Below are positions 9,156-16,528 of a stretch of 64,000 nt of DNA, piece by piece. The translations under genes were made by a program, and so were the position numbers. The notes under the pieces are model-generated. The model had not been told where the DNA came from, did not search any database, and saw only the letters and a program-made list of their open reading frames with translations. The DNA comes from Nitrospirota bacterium (GTDB lineage Bacteria > Nitrospirota > Thermodesulfovibrionia > Thermodesulfovibrionales > Dissulfurispiraceae): the NCBI GenBank assembly GCA_040752355.1, contig JBFMHE010000003.1:124001-188000 (forward strand). Reading direction: 5' to 3'. Each line of letters begins with the position of its first letter. Positions within the stretch are counted from its first letter, which is position 1.

Positions 9156-10250
9156 GTGCTTCCGCAGGCACTGCCGGCGGGCACTACCGAAGGAGGCCTG
9201 CTGCCGCTGACGCCGCTCGAATTTCTTTACTACATCGGCTATTCGCTCAAGAAGAGGCGGTCGTGCCGGCATCGCCGTTCCCTTCCCTGCACGGTCGTCA
9301 GCATCGGCAATATTACCGTCGGCGGCACCGGCAAGACACCCGCGGCCATTGCCCTCGCAGAGGAAGCGCTGGCGCGGGGGTTCAGCCCCATCGTCTTGAC
9401 CAGAGGCTATAAGGGCAGGGCGAAGGGACCCTGTTTCGTGCTGCCGCGCCAGAGCGGCAGCGCGGAGGCAGGGAGGCCACCTTCTTGCTCTTCGGCCGAA
9501 GATGCCGGCGATGAGCCGATGGTGATGGCTGAACGGCTGGCCGGGGTCCCTGTCGTCAAATCCGCAGACCGGTACCAGGGAGGGGTCTTTGCGCTCCGCC
9601 ATCTCGCCGCGCTGCGCCCCTCTCTCCGCACCGATGCGCCGGTCCTCTTCATCCTCGACGACGGGTTCCAGCACTGGAAGCTCTCCCGCGACCTCGACAT
9701 CGTCCTCATCGATGGACTCGATCCGTTCGGCAGCAGGAAGATGCTCCCGCTGGGTCCGCTGAGGGAGCCGCTTGAGGCATTGCAGCGGGCGGATATGGTG
9801 GTGATCACCAAGGCGCGCAACGAGGAGGCTGCTGCCGAGGTGAGGGCGGTCAATCCACGGGCGGCGGTCTTTTTCTCAGGCTACAGCGTGCGCGGGATAC
9901 GGACCAAAGCGGGCGGGGCTTTCCCGGTGGAGATGCTCGAGGATCAGGCGGTCTATGCGTTCTGCGGGCTCGCGAACCCCGAGTCGTTCAGGCAGACGGT
10001 CGTGAAGCTCGGCGCGAGGCTCTCGGGGTTCACGGCATACCGCGACCACCATGCCTACACCCCCTCCGACATCCGCTTTCTCGGCGACGAGGCGCAGCAG
10101 AAGGGCTGCCGCTTTCTCGTAACGACCGAGAAAGACATCGTCAAGCTCAAGGGCTTTTCCCTGCCCTTGCCGCTGCTCTGCATCGAGATAGCGTTCATAC
10201 CGGACGCCGGTTTCTATGACGCCCTCTTTTCGAGGATCGCCCGCTCATAA
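9156..10250 (+). CDS. lpxK: tetraacyldisaccharide 4'-kinase LpxK
   Basis: A 364-residue inner-membrane kinase that phosphorylates the 4' position of the lipid A disaccharide. The diagnostic segment is SIGNITVGGTGKTP with the P-loop at ~53-60, followed by VLTRGYKG, ADRYQGGVFA, ILDDGFQHWKL (~165) and DIVLIDG. The N-terminal hydrophobic segment (LEFLYYIGYSL) matches the family's membrane-binding helix. The start is not firm, since an in-frame later alternative would shorten only the variable N-terminus. It lies 4.4 kb from lpxB/waaA, with the inverted phospho-signalling operon between them. Confidence 0.93.
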   Translation: MLPQALPAGTTEGGLLPLTPLEFLYYIGYSLKKRRSCRHRRSLPCTVVSIGNITVGGTGKTPAAIALAEEALARGFSPIVLTRGYKGRAKGPCFVLPRQSGSAEAGRPPSCSSAEDAGDEPMVMAERLAGVPVVKSADRYQGGVFALRHLAALRPSLRTDAPVLFILDDGFQHWKLSRDLDIVLIDGLDPFGSRKMLPLGPLREPLEALQRADMVVITKARNEEAAAEVRAVNPRAAVFFSGYSVRGIRTKAGGAFPVEMLEDQAVYAFCGLANPESFRQTVVKLGARLSGFTAYRDHHAYTPSDIRFLGDEAQQKGCRFLVTTEKDIVKLKGFSLPLPLLCIEIAFIPDAGFYDALFSRIARS

Positions 10251-10292
10251 CCCCTGTCCTTCATCTCCTCGCGATGTGCAGAACGGCGGCCT

Positions 10293-10333
10293 CTCTCCCA
10301 CGAGGGCATGGGGAGAGCGGTTAGGTGGGAGAG
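10293..10333. terminator. palindromic hairpin between convergent lpxK and nifS
   Basis: A 9-bp inverted repeat, CTCTCCCAC (10293-10301) with GTGGGAGAG (10325-10333), encloses a second possible pairing of CTCTCCC with GGGAGAG. The right arm runs into the last codons of nifS. No U-tract follows on either strand, so termination activity is only inferred from the convergent position. Confidence 0.4.
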
Positions 10334-11523
10334 GAGGTGCATTGTGACAGCTTTTCGGCTGCGAGCCGCTCGCGGCCGTAAGGAGAGAGCGACCGGAGCT
10401 CGTCGATGACAGGGGGCAGCACCTCTATGACCCGGTCGATCTCCCCGTCGGTCGTATACCTGCTCAGGGAAAAGCGTATCGAGCCGTGGACCGCCGTGAA
10501 GGGAACGCCCATGGCCCGCAGCACATGGCTCGGCTCGAGCGAGCCGGAGGTGCAGGCAGAGCCCGACGAGGCGCAGATGCCGTATTCGTCGAGCCTGAGC
10601 AGGATCGCCTCGCCCTCGACATACTCGAAGCTGATATTCGTCGTATTGGGGAGGCGGTGCTCGGTATCGCCGTTGATCCGGGGATCGGGGCACTTCTCGA
10701 GGAGCGCCTTTTCGAGCTTGTCCCGGAGCCTGCTGACGGAGGTCCTCTCGTCGTCCAGATGCCGGGCAGCGAGCTCGCAGGCCTTGCCGAGGCCGATTAT
10801 CGAGGCCACATTCTCGGTTCCCGCCCTTCTGCCGTGCTCCTGGTGCCCGCCGACGATATAGGGATGAAAGCGGGTCCCCTTTCTGATGTACAGGGCGCCT
10901 ACGCCTTTCGGAGCATGCAGCTTATGCCCCGAGAGGGAGAGCATATCGACGGGGAGCGTCTTCGTATCGATGGGGAGCTTGCCCACGGCCTGAACGGCAT
11001 CGGTATGGAAGAGAACGCCCCGCTCGCGGAGCAGCGTGCCGATCTCCTCGATCGGGAAGATCACCCCGGTCTCGTTATTCGCATACATGATCGATACGAC
11101 GGCGGGGTCGTCATCGAGGGCTTTCGCGAAGGCGTCCATGCTCAGCCTGCCCCGGCTGTCGACGGGAAGATAGGTGACCCGGTATCCCTTGCGGCCGAGG
11201 TGTTTGCAGAAGTTGTAGACCGCAGGGTGCTCGACGCGGGTCGTAATGATATGCCTCTTGTGGGGGTATATCTCGAGGGCGCTCATGATCGCCGTGTTGT
11301 CGCTCTCGGTCCCGCAGCTCGTGAAGACGATCTCTTCGGGGTCGGCGCCGATGAGGGCAGCCGTCTTGACGCGCGCCTCCCGCACCTTGCTCGCCAGCTG
11401 GCCGCCGAAGGTATGCATGCTCGAGGGATTGCCGTAATGGTCCGTGAGGTACGGGAGCATCTCGTCGCGCACCTCGGGAGCGACGGCGGTGGTCGCATTG
11501 TTATCGAGATAAAGGGGGTTCAT
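10321..11523 (-). CDS. nifS: cysteine desulfurase NifS
   Basis: A 400-residue fold-type I PLP enzyme that supplies sulfur for Fe-S cluster assembly. It begins MNPLYLDNNATTAVAPEV. The PLP lysine is K201 (LSGHKLHAPKG) and the persulfide cysteine is C324 in SSGSACTSGSLEPS, the short-loop pattern of group I NifS/IscS. The frame is open for 172 codons upstream, but this start follows the nifU stop in an ATGA overlap and matches the family N-terminus. The last residues (QCTSSPT) are encoded by the terminal palindrome. It pairs with the nifU gene just upstream. Confidence 0.95.
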   Translation of the reverse strand: MNPLYLDNNATTAVAPEVRDEMLPYLTDHYGNPSSMHTFGGQLASKVREARVKTAALIGADPEEIVFTSCGTESDNTAIMSALEIYPHKRHIITTRVEHPAVYNFCKHLGRKGYRVTYLPVDSRGRLSMDAFAKALDDDPAVVSIMYANNETGVIFPIEEIGTLLRERGVLFHTDAVQAVGKLPIDTKTLPVDMLSLSGHKLHAPKGVGALYIRKGTRFHPYIVGGHQEHGRRAGTENVASIIGLGKACELAARHLDDERTSVSRLRDKLEKALLEKCPDPRINGDTEHRLPNTTNISFEYVEGEAILLRLDEYGICASSGSACTSGSLEPSHVLRAMGVPFTAVHGSIRFSLSRYTTDGEIDRVIEVLPPVIDELRSLSPYGRERLAAEKLSQCTSSPT

Positions 11524-12353
11524 TGTTCCTCCACGACGAGGTCTTCGCTGACCAGCTCCCGGAGCTTCTCTTCTATTCCCTTGAGGGTGACGCCGCCCAT
11601 GGGGCAGGAGACGCACATCGCCCGCAAGGCGACGATCACCTTGTCGCCGGCGATATCGATCAGCTCTATGTCGCCGCCGTCCGCCTGGAGCTGCGGACGT
11701 ATCTCCTTCTCTATCACGTCCTGAATGAGCGCGATCTTCTGGAGGTTCGTCAGCTTCTTCGGCTCGCGGGGCATCTCCGCCACCGGTTTCAGCGACCAGA
11801 TATCCCTGAGGACCGCTTCGATGTCGGGGATGCAGGCCCCGCACCCTCCGCCGGCCTTCGTATAATTGGTCACCTCCTCGACGGTGGTGAGGTGGTTCTC
11901 GATGATGACGCGCCGGAGCTTCTCCTCGGTGACATCGAAACATTTGCAGACGACCCGTTCTCCCGACTCGGGGACATGCGTCTCGCCGCGGTACCCTGCT
12001 ATGGCTGCTTCGAGGGCTTCCCTTCCCATAACGGAGCAATGCATTTTCTCTTCAGGAAGGCCGCCGAGAAAGTCGGCGATATCCTTGTTCGAGAGCTTCA
12101 TCGCCTCCTCCAGTGTCTTCCCCTTTATCAGCTCGGTAAGGGCCGAGGAGCTGGCGATGGCCGAGGCGCAGCCGAAGGTCTGGAATTTGGCGTCGGCGAT
12201 CTTCCCGGTCTCTTTGTCGATCTTGAGCGTCAGCTTCAGCGCGTCGCCGCAGGTGATGCTGCCGACCTCGCCGACCGCATCAGGGTTCTCGATCTCGCCG
12301 ACATTCTTCGGATGGAGAAAGAAATCTCTTACTTTCTTCGTGTATTCCCACAT
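11520..12353 (-). CDS. nifU: three-domain Fe-S scaffold NifU
   Basis: A 277-residue scaffold with the full NifU layout. The IscU-like N-terminal domain has cluster cysteines C35, C62 and C106. A central BFD-like [2Fe-2S] domain has C136/C138 (CKC) and C171/C174 (CGAC). The C-terminal Nfu domain has C247/C250 (CVSC) after the QLQADGGDIEL motif. It assembles Fe-S clusters with sulfur from NifS, encoded next with a 4-nt overlap. No nitrogenase genes are in the window, so this is likely the general housekeeping Fe-S system, as in Helicobacter and many anaerobes. No ribosome binding site precedes the ATG. See the promoter at 12360-12388. Confidence 0.96.
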   Translation of the reverse strand: MWEYTKKVRDFFLHPKNVGEIENPDAVGEVGSITCGDALKLTLKIDKETGKIADAKFQTFGCASAIASSSALTELIKGKTLEEAMKLSNKDIADFLGGLPEEKMHCSVMGREALEAAIAGYRGETHVPESGERVVCKCFDVTEEKLRRVIIENHLTTVEEVTNYTKAGGGCGACIPDIEAVLRDIWSLKPVAEMPREPKKLTNLQKIALIQDVIEKEIRPQLQADGGDIELIDIAGDKVIVALRAMCVSCPMGGVTLKGIEEKLRELVSEDLVVEEQ

Positions 12354-12359
12354 ATCATC

Positions 12360-12388
12360 TATTTACCACAGATTCCGCGTACTGTCAA
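12360..12388 (-). promoter_or_regulatory. sigma70-type promoter of nifUS, probably giving a leaderless mRNA
   Basis: On the minus strand TTGACA (12383-12388), a 17-nt spacer and TAAATA (12360-12365) form a near-consensus promoter. The -10 box ends 7 nt before the nifU ATG (12353-12351), so transcription should begin at or next to the start codon. No Shine-Dalgarno sequence is present. Confidence 0.65.
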
Positions 12389-12468
12389 CGAACCTGAAAT
12401 GATTTCAAAAGGATACAGGGCAGCACGCCTTTTTGGCAGCCGTCCAGCCGGACAGTAATCTCTTATGC

Positions 12469-13656
12469 TCAATGCTGCAGGACGAACCCCGCCTCTTCGA
12501 CCGCTGCCATCATCTCCGCGACATGATCGAAGCCGCGTGTCTCGAGGGTGAGGATGACGAGCGTCTTGCCGATCGGCATATCCGGGTAGAGGCGGTCGTG
12601 GACGACATGGAGGATATTGGCGCCGTGGCCGGCGACGATGCCGGCAAGCTTATGAAGCACTCCGGGCGTATCGTCGGCGACGACCTTGAGAACGCCGATC
12701 CTCCCGCTCGAGACCAGGCTCATATGGATGATCCGGTCGATGATGGTGAAGTCGATGTTCCCCCCGCTGACGAGGAGCACGACCTTCCTGTTCCTGAACC
12801 GCGCGCCATGGTCGAGCAGCGCGGCCAGAGGCACTGCGCCGGCGCCCTCGACCACGAGCTTTTTCCGCTCCAGGAAGAGCAGCACTGCACGGGCTATCGA
12901 CGCTTCGGATACGGTGAGGATGTCATCGACGAACTTCTCGATCAGGGCAAAGGTCTTCTCTCCCACTCTCCCCACCGCGATACCGTCGGCAAGGGTAGGC
13001 TGGATCGTCACCTCGGTAATGCTCTTTGCTTTGAAGGATGCATACGCCGAAGGTGCCGACGCCGTCTGGACGCCGATAACTTCTGTACCCGGGGAGAGCG
13101 ACTTCACCGCCGTTGCCACGCCTGCAATCAGCCCGCCGCCCCCGACCGGAACGACGACCGTATCGATATCGCTCATCTCCTCCAGGAGCTCGATGCCGAT
13201 CGTGCCCTGGCCTGCAATGACGTCATCGTCGTCGAAGGCATGGATAAAGGTGTATCCCTTCTGGCAGAGCGCATACTGCAGCGCGTCCAGAAAGGTCTCT
13301 CCGTGCAGGATCACCTCTGCGCCGTATCCCTTTGTCGCCTCCTGCTTGACGATGGAGGCGCGCTGGGGCATAACGATCGTCGCCTTCACCCCGAGGCTCC
13401 GGGCGGCAAAGGCCACCCCCTGGGCGTGGTTTCCCATCGAGGCGGCAATGACCCGTTCCGGTCTCAGAGCTGTCATTTTATTGAAGGCGCCCCGTACCTT
13501 GAACGATCCTGTTTTCTGGAGATTCTCGGCTTTCAGGTATACCTCGGCGTCCAGAAGCCTGCTGAACGAGGTGGAATAGACGAGCGGTGTTTTGTGAAGG
13601 TAGGGCGAAAGCGCCTCCCGTGCCGCTCGTATGGAGGAGAGAGTTGCCATGCTCAT
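12469..13656 (-). CDS. threonine ammonia-lyase (threonine dehydratase) with ACT domain
   Basis: A 395-residue fold-type II PLP enzyme that deaminates threonine to 2-oxobutyrate, feeding isoleucine synthesis or threonine catabolism. The PLP lysine is in ENLQKTGSFKVRGAFNKM (~residues 44-61), and the glycine-rich phosphate loop is VVPVGGGGLIAGVA (~175). The last ~75 residues form a single ACT domain (VVADDTPGVLHKLAGIVAGHGANILHV, in shorter pieces). One ACT domain and ~400 residues match the short TdcB/IlvA2 class rather than E. coli IlvA with two. Monocistronic, divergent from the REC-PilZ gene. Confidence 0.93.
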   Translation of the reverse strand: MSMATLSSIRAAREALSPYLHKTPLVYSTSFSRLLDAEVYLKAENLQKTGSFKVRGAFNKMTALRPERVIAASMGNHAQGVAFAARSLGVKATIVMPQRASIVKQEATKGYGAEVILHGETFLDALQYALCQKGYTFIHAFDDDDVIAGQGTIGIELLEEMSDIDTVVVPVGGGGLIAGVATAVKSLSPGTEVIGVQTASAPSAYASFKAKSITEVTIQPTLADGIAVGRVGEKTFALIEKFVDDILTVSEASIARAVLLFLERKKLVVEGAGAVPLAALLDHGARFRNRKVVLLVSGGNIDFTIIDRIIHMSLVSSGRIGVLKVVADDTPGVLHKLAGIVAGHGANILHVVHDRLYPDMPIGKTLVILTLETRGFDHVAEMMAAVEEAGFVLQH

Positions 13657-13825
13657 ACAACTACCATATCGGCCAGGGAAAGTCTATCTGAAAGTGGCTT
13701 GCCCTCGTGAACGGTCGAAGAGGGGGGGAGATGCCCCATGGATATTTGTCCATTAAATTCAAAGCGTTGTGATAACGTGGGGCTGTTGCCTTCAAAGGGG
13801 CTACAAAAAATCCCCCTGTATTGTC

Positions 13826-13831
13826 TATAAT
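13826..13831 (+). promoter_or_regulatory. TATAAT -10 box of the REC-PilZ gene, very short leader
   Basis: A perfect TATAAT lies at 13826-13831, with TG two bases upstream and no clear -35. The ATG of the gene is at 13840, nine bases past the box, so the mRNA leader would be 0-3 nt. No Shine-Dalgarno is visible. Confidence 0.5.
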
Positions 13832-13839
13832 CTCTCGTC

Positions 13840-14556
13840 ATGAAAAAGCTCAGACTCCTCATGGTCGAGGATGCGGCCTCCATGCGCAAGTTTGCGAAGT
13901 ACGGCCTCGAAAAGAGTTTTCCGAGCATCCGCATCGACGAGGCGACGAACGGCAAAGAGGCGCAGGCGAAGCTCGAGCAGGCCGAGTACGACCTCATCCT
14001 CTGTGATTGGGAGATGCCCGAAGTGCAGGGCGACGAGCTCCTGGAGTGGGTGCGCCACCACCCGAACCTGAGCGGAACGCCCTTCATAATGGTAACCTCG
14101 CGCAACGATAAGCAGAGTGTCATGAAAGCGATAGAGCTCGGCGCCAATTCCTATGTGGTGAAGCCCTTCACGGCCGAGAGCCTCGCCCGGAAGATCACCA
14201 CCGTCATCGACCGGTTCGACCGCCGGGAGCACGAGCGCTACGAGGCGAGCGGCTCTCTTACGTTCCATTTTCGCGATCATGTGGCCCGCGGGAACCTCAT
14301 CGATATCAGTCTCGGCGGCCTGTTGAGCGTCTTCAGCAGGAGCAACGAGCTCCCCTCGATCTTCGAAAAGGTCACCATGGACCTCCAGCTCGAGAACAGT
14401 CCCAAGTCGAACGGCATCGAGGGGTTCGTAATCCGCATCCAGGCAGCCGAGGCGTTCATCGATGCGGATAGAGTGAAGTTCGCCGTCAAATTCCTCGACA
14501 TGAGCCCTGAAAAGAAGAAAGAGCTGCAGGCTGTTTTGAATTCTTTGAGAAAGTGA
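13840..14556 (+). CDS. response regulator with REC and PilZ domains
   Basis: A 238-residue two-domain protein. Residues 1-125 are a CheY-like receiver with acidic residues E10/D11, phosphoacceptor D56 (LILCDWEMP), T86 and K108 (VVKPF). Residues ~130-238 are a PilZ domain with the c-di-GMP-binding pattern: an Arg-rich start (RREHERYEASG) and DISLGGLL (~163-170). It would couple phosphorylation by an unlinked histidine kinase to c-di-GMP binding, probably acting on motility or surface behaviour through protein contacts, since no DNA-binding domain is present. It is transcribed alone. Confidence 0.92.
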   Translation: MKKLRLLMVEDAASMRKFAKYGLEKSFPSIRIDEATNGKEAQAKLEQAEYDLILCDWEMPEVQGDELLEWVRHHPNLSGTPFIMVTSRNDKQSVMKAIELGANSYVVKPFTAESLARKITTVIDRFDRREHERYEASGSLTFHFRDHVARGNLIDISLGGLLSVFSRSNELPSIFEKVTMDLQLENSPKSNGIEGFVIRIQAAEAFIDADRVKFAVKFLDMSPEKKKELQAVLNSLRK

Positions 14557-14595
14557 CCCGGCGCTCCTCACCGGAAAGTCTTCTCCCTCACCTGT

Positions 14596-14624
14596 TTGAC
14601 AAGCACCCTGTTTTATGCTACTTA
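14596..14624 (+). promoter_or_regulatory. candidate promoter of the hsp20 pair
   Basis: TTGACA (14596-14601), 17-nt spacer and TACTTA (14619-14624). The -35 is perfect and the -10 is poor. No CIRCE repeat or heat-shock sigma consensus was seen between the response regulator gene and hsp20. Confidence 0.3.
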
Positions 14625-14709
14625 GACAGTAGAGAGCTGAGTCCCTTATCTGCAGCATGGATATCGTACTGTACCAACCGTTGAGAAAAGAGCCAAGGAG
14701 GTGCTGTCT

Positions 14710-15147
14710 ATGCCGCTCACCACGTTTGAACCGTTCGGAAGGGTCTTCGACCCCTGGCAGGAGCTCAGACGTATGGAGAGGGAAATGAACCGCCTGTTAT
14801 CGAGGGCGCCCGCTGCGGTCGAGTTCCCGGCGGTCAATATCTGGACCGAAGAGGAGCGGGCGATCGTGACCACCGAGGTGCCCGGGGTCTCTCCGCAGGA
14901 TATGGACATCTCCGTCGTCGGCAGCACGCTCACTATCCGCGGTTCGCGGGAGCCCGAGGCATTGAAGGAGGGCGAGTCATACCATCGCCGGGAGCGCTGG
15001 TACGGCCAGTTCTCGAGGTCGGTAGACCTGCCCTTTGCTGTTGAAGCAGGGGCGGTGGAGGCGCGGTTCGACAAGGGAGTGCTCTATATAATACTGCCGC
15101 GGGCAGAGGCTGAGAAACCGCGCAAGATAAGCGTTAAGGCCGAGTGA
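14710..15147 (+). CDS. Hsp20/alpha-crystallin small heat-shock protein (first of two)
   Basis: A ~145-residue ATP-independent holdase. The alpha-crystallin domain runs from VNIWTEEERAIVTTEVPG to the end, with the hallmark GVSPQDMDISV and the C-terminal beta strand KGVLYIILPRAE. The ATG at 14710 is chosen because AAGGAGGT lies 7 nt before it. The in-frame GTG at 14701 sits inside that ribosome binding site. It is followed after 15 nt by a second hsp20 gene, so the two probably form hetero-oligomers or act in sequence. Confidence 0.92.
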   Translation: MPLTTFEPFGRVFDPWQELRRMEREMNRLLSRAPAAVEFPAVNIWTEEERAIVTTEVPGVSPQDMDISVVGSTLTIRGSREPEALKEGESYHRRERWYGQFSRSVDLPFAVEAGAVEARFDKGVLYIILPRAEAEKPRKISVKAE

Positions 15148-15162
15148 AAAGGAGGGAATCGC

Positions 15163-15570
15163 ATGGCGGAACCGACCCGAGAGGTCCAGAAGAGAGAGGC
15201 GCCGGCGCCCGCAGGAGCGGAGCGCACGAAGACCGCTGCAGTGTACAGTCCCTACGTGGACATCATCGAGCGCAAGGACGATATCGTCCTGCTTGCCGAT
15301 ATGCCGGGTGTCGACGAGAATTCGGTTGATATCCTTCTCGAAAAGAACATACTGACCATTTACGGAAAGGTTCGCGGAGAGATCACCGAGCGGCACCAGC
15401 CCGATTACATGGAGTACGGCATCGGTGACTACCAGCGCGCGTTTACCCTGTCCGACGAGATCGACAGGGACAAGATCCTGGCCACGGTGAAAAACGGCGT
15501 CCTGAAGCTGGTGCTGGCGAAGACCGAGGCGATGAAGAGCCGCAAGATAAATGTTACCGCGGAGGCATAG
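15163..15570 (+). CDS. Hsp20/alpha-crystallin small heat-shock protein (second of two)
   Basis: A 135-residue sHSP. A variable Ala/Pro/Glu-rich N-terminal arm (residues 1-28) precedes the alpha-crystallin domain (YVDIIERKDDIVLLADMPGV to KNGVLKLVLAKTE). The C-terminal IXI-like anchor is weak (KINVTAEA). A good ribosome binding site (AAAAGGAGGG) lies 6 nt before the ATG. It forms an operon with the preceding sHSP gene and is closed by the strong hairpin at 15578-15621. The two paralogues differ mainly in their N-terminal arms. Confidence 0.92.
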   Translation: MAEPTREVQKREAPAPAGAERTKTAAVYSPYVDIIERKDDIVLLADMPGVDENSVDILLEKNILTIYGKVRGEITERHQPDYMEYGIGDYQRAFTLSDEIDRDKILATVKNGVLKLVLAKTEAMKSRKINVTAEA

Positions 15571-15577
15571 GAACACC

Positions 15578-15621
15578 CCGTCTCATCCGGCGGGATAGCG
15601 ATGTCCCGCCGGATGAGACGG
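15578..15621. terminator. bidirectional hairpin with 18-bp perfect stem
   Basis: Perfect 18-bp arms (15578-15595 and 15604-15621) with an 8-nt loop lie between the convergent hsp20 gene and the 110-residue ORF. Neither side has a strong U-tract, but the stem and position make a bidirectional terminator likely. Confidence 0.75.
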
Positions 15622-15632
15622 CTCACCAGGCG

Positions 15633-15965
15633 CTAATTCACGCGGTCCTTCATATACTCCCGCAGCTTCAGCAGATCCTTGGCCCAGAAGGCATCTTCTG
15701 TCTCGGGTATCTCCGGCATTTCCTGCTCCTCTGTCCTCCGCGCCTTGCCCTTCAGCCAGTCCCACATGCTCTCGTCGTCATTGCCGTACGGACAGCCGGC
15801 GGATTCGTACTCCTTCCGCAGGATGGGATAAATGGTCTTATAGTATTCGGTCATCTCGTCCCTGAACTTCTGGAGGACAGGGAGAATCTTCTGCCCGAAC
15901 TCGAAGGCCGAACGGCTGATCTGGTCCATCACGTGCTGCAAGAGCTCGATGTCGGATTTTTCCAT
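15633..15965 (-). CDS. conserved-looking hypothetical helical protein
   Basis: A 110-residue acidic, helix-rich protein starting MEKSDIELLQHVMDQISRSA, with a Trp-rich centre (MWDWLKGKARR) and no signal peptide or TM segment. The start is well supported by AAGGAG 6 nt upstream. It lies alone between a bidirectional terminator and the Tc upstream region. I do not recognise the family. It could be a small regulator or chaperone, but nothing in the sequence proves this. Confidence 0.7.
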   Translation of the reverse strand: MEKSDIELLQHVMDQISRSAFEFGQKILPVLQKFRDEMTEYYKTIYPILRKEYESAGCPYGNDDESMWDWLKGKARRTEEQEMPEIPETEDAFWAKDLLKLREYMKDRVN

Positions 15966-16528
15966 GAGGGCTCCTTGAGAGGGGGCGATAGGCCTCGGTT
16001 ATTACAAAGTTTAGCACAGCTGCCAGCGGTGTCAAATGATTCGTGCGGAAGGCCGGTCCCTGCGGCCAGAGAGGAGAGGATGCGGACGGTACGGGTTCAG
16101 ACAACGAAGGGCAGAGGGATGAAGCAGAGGACGGTTCTGCCGAAGGGACCGGTATACTATCTCACCATAACGGCATATCAATTTGCATGCCATGCGGCAA
16201 CTCCATGAAATTGCTGTATCCCGATCGGTCCGGGAAGAGAAGAAAAGAGGAAAGGGTCAAAGTTTTCGACAAAACTGTAAATAAGGCTTACAATGAGGCC
16301 GGTCCTGCCGCACAGGAATTGAGAAACACAAAAGCTTTCCTATCTCGTTGCTTAATCTCCCTGCAGAAACAGACTCCGCAATAACGTCGGTTAGTACCCA
16401 CAGTCATTTATTGAAGAGCCCGTCCCTTGACATTCCTCCGCCAAGCTGATAGCTTGAATATGCCTTGCCGGTGGCCGGCCTGACGCAGTGCATTCGGTAT
16501 GACCGGACCTACTTCGATGGGGGAAACG
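15966..16528. other. 563-bp upstream region of the Tc locus, no supported gene
   Basis: No open frame here looks like a protein. The plus-strand ORFs of 91 and 113 codons have no ribosome binding site or familiar composition. The region holds one good promoter (16266-16294), a weaker TTGACA at 16427-16432 with no good -10, and a local AT-rich patch near 16255-16300. A long leader of ~200 nt before the Tc gene leaves room for regulation. Confidence 0.5.
16266..16294 (+). promoter_or_regulatory. sigma70-like promoter upstream of the Tc operon
   Basis: TCGACA (16266-16271), exactly 17 nt, then TACAAT (16289-16294): 5/6 matches in both boxes. Transcription would start near 16301 and give a leader of about 200-230 nt before the TcB-TcC gene. 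Confidence 0.5.

Noticed and set aside
11524..12039. 172-codon N-terminal extension of NifS
   Set aside because: It is an out-of-frame shadow of nifU. NifS homology begins at the ATG that overlaps the nifU stop.
11520..12353. NifU/NifS as evidence of nitrogen fixation
   Set aside because: No nif structural or cofactor genes are present. Three-domain NifU with NifS also serves as the general Fe-S system in many bacteria.
16043..16384. Plus-strand ORFs of 91 and 113 codons upstream of the Tc genes
   Set aside because: No ribosome binding site, low-complexity polar composition and overlap with promoter-like sequence.
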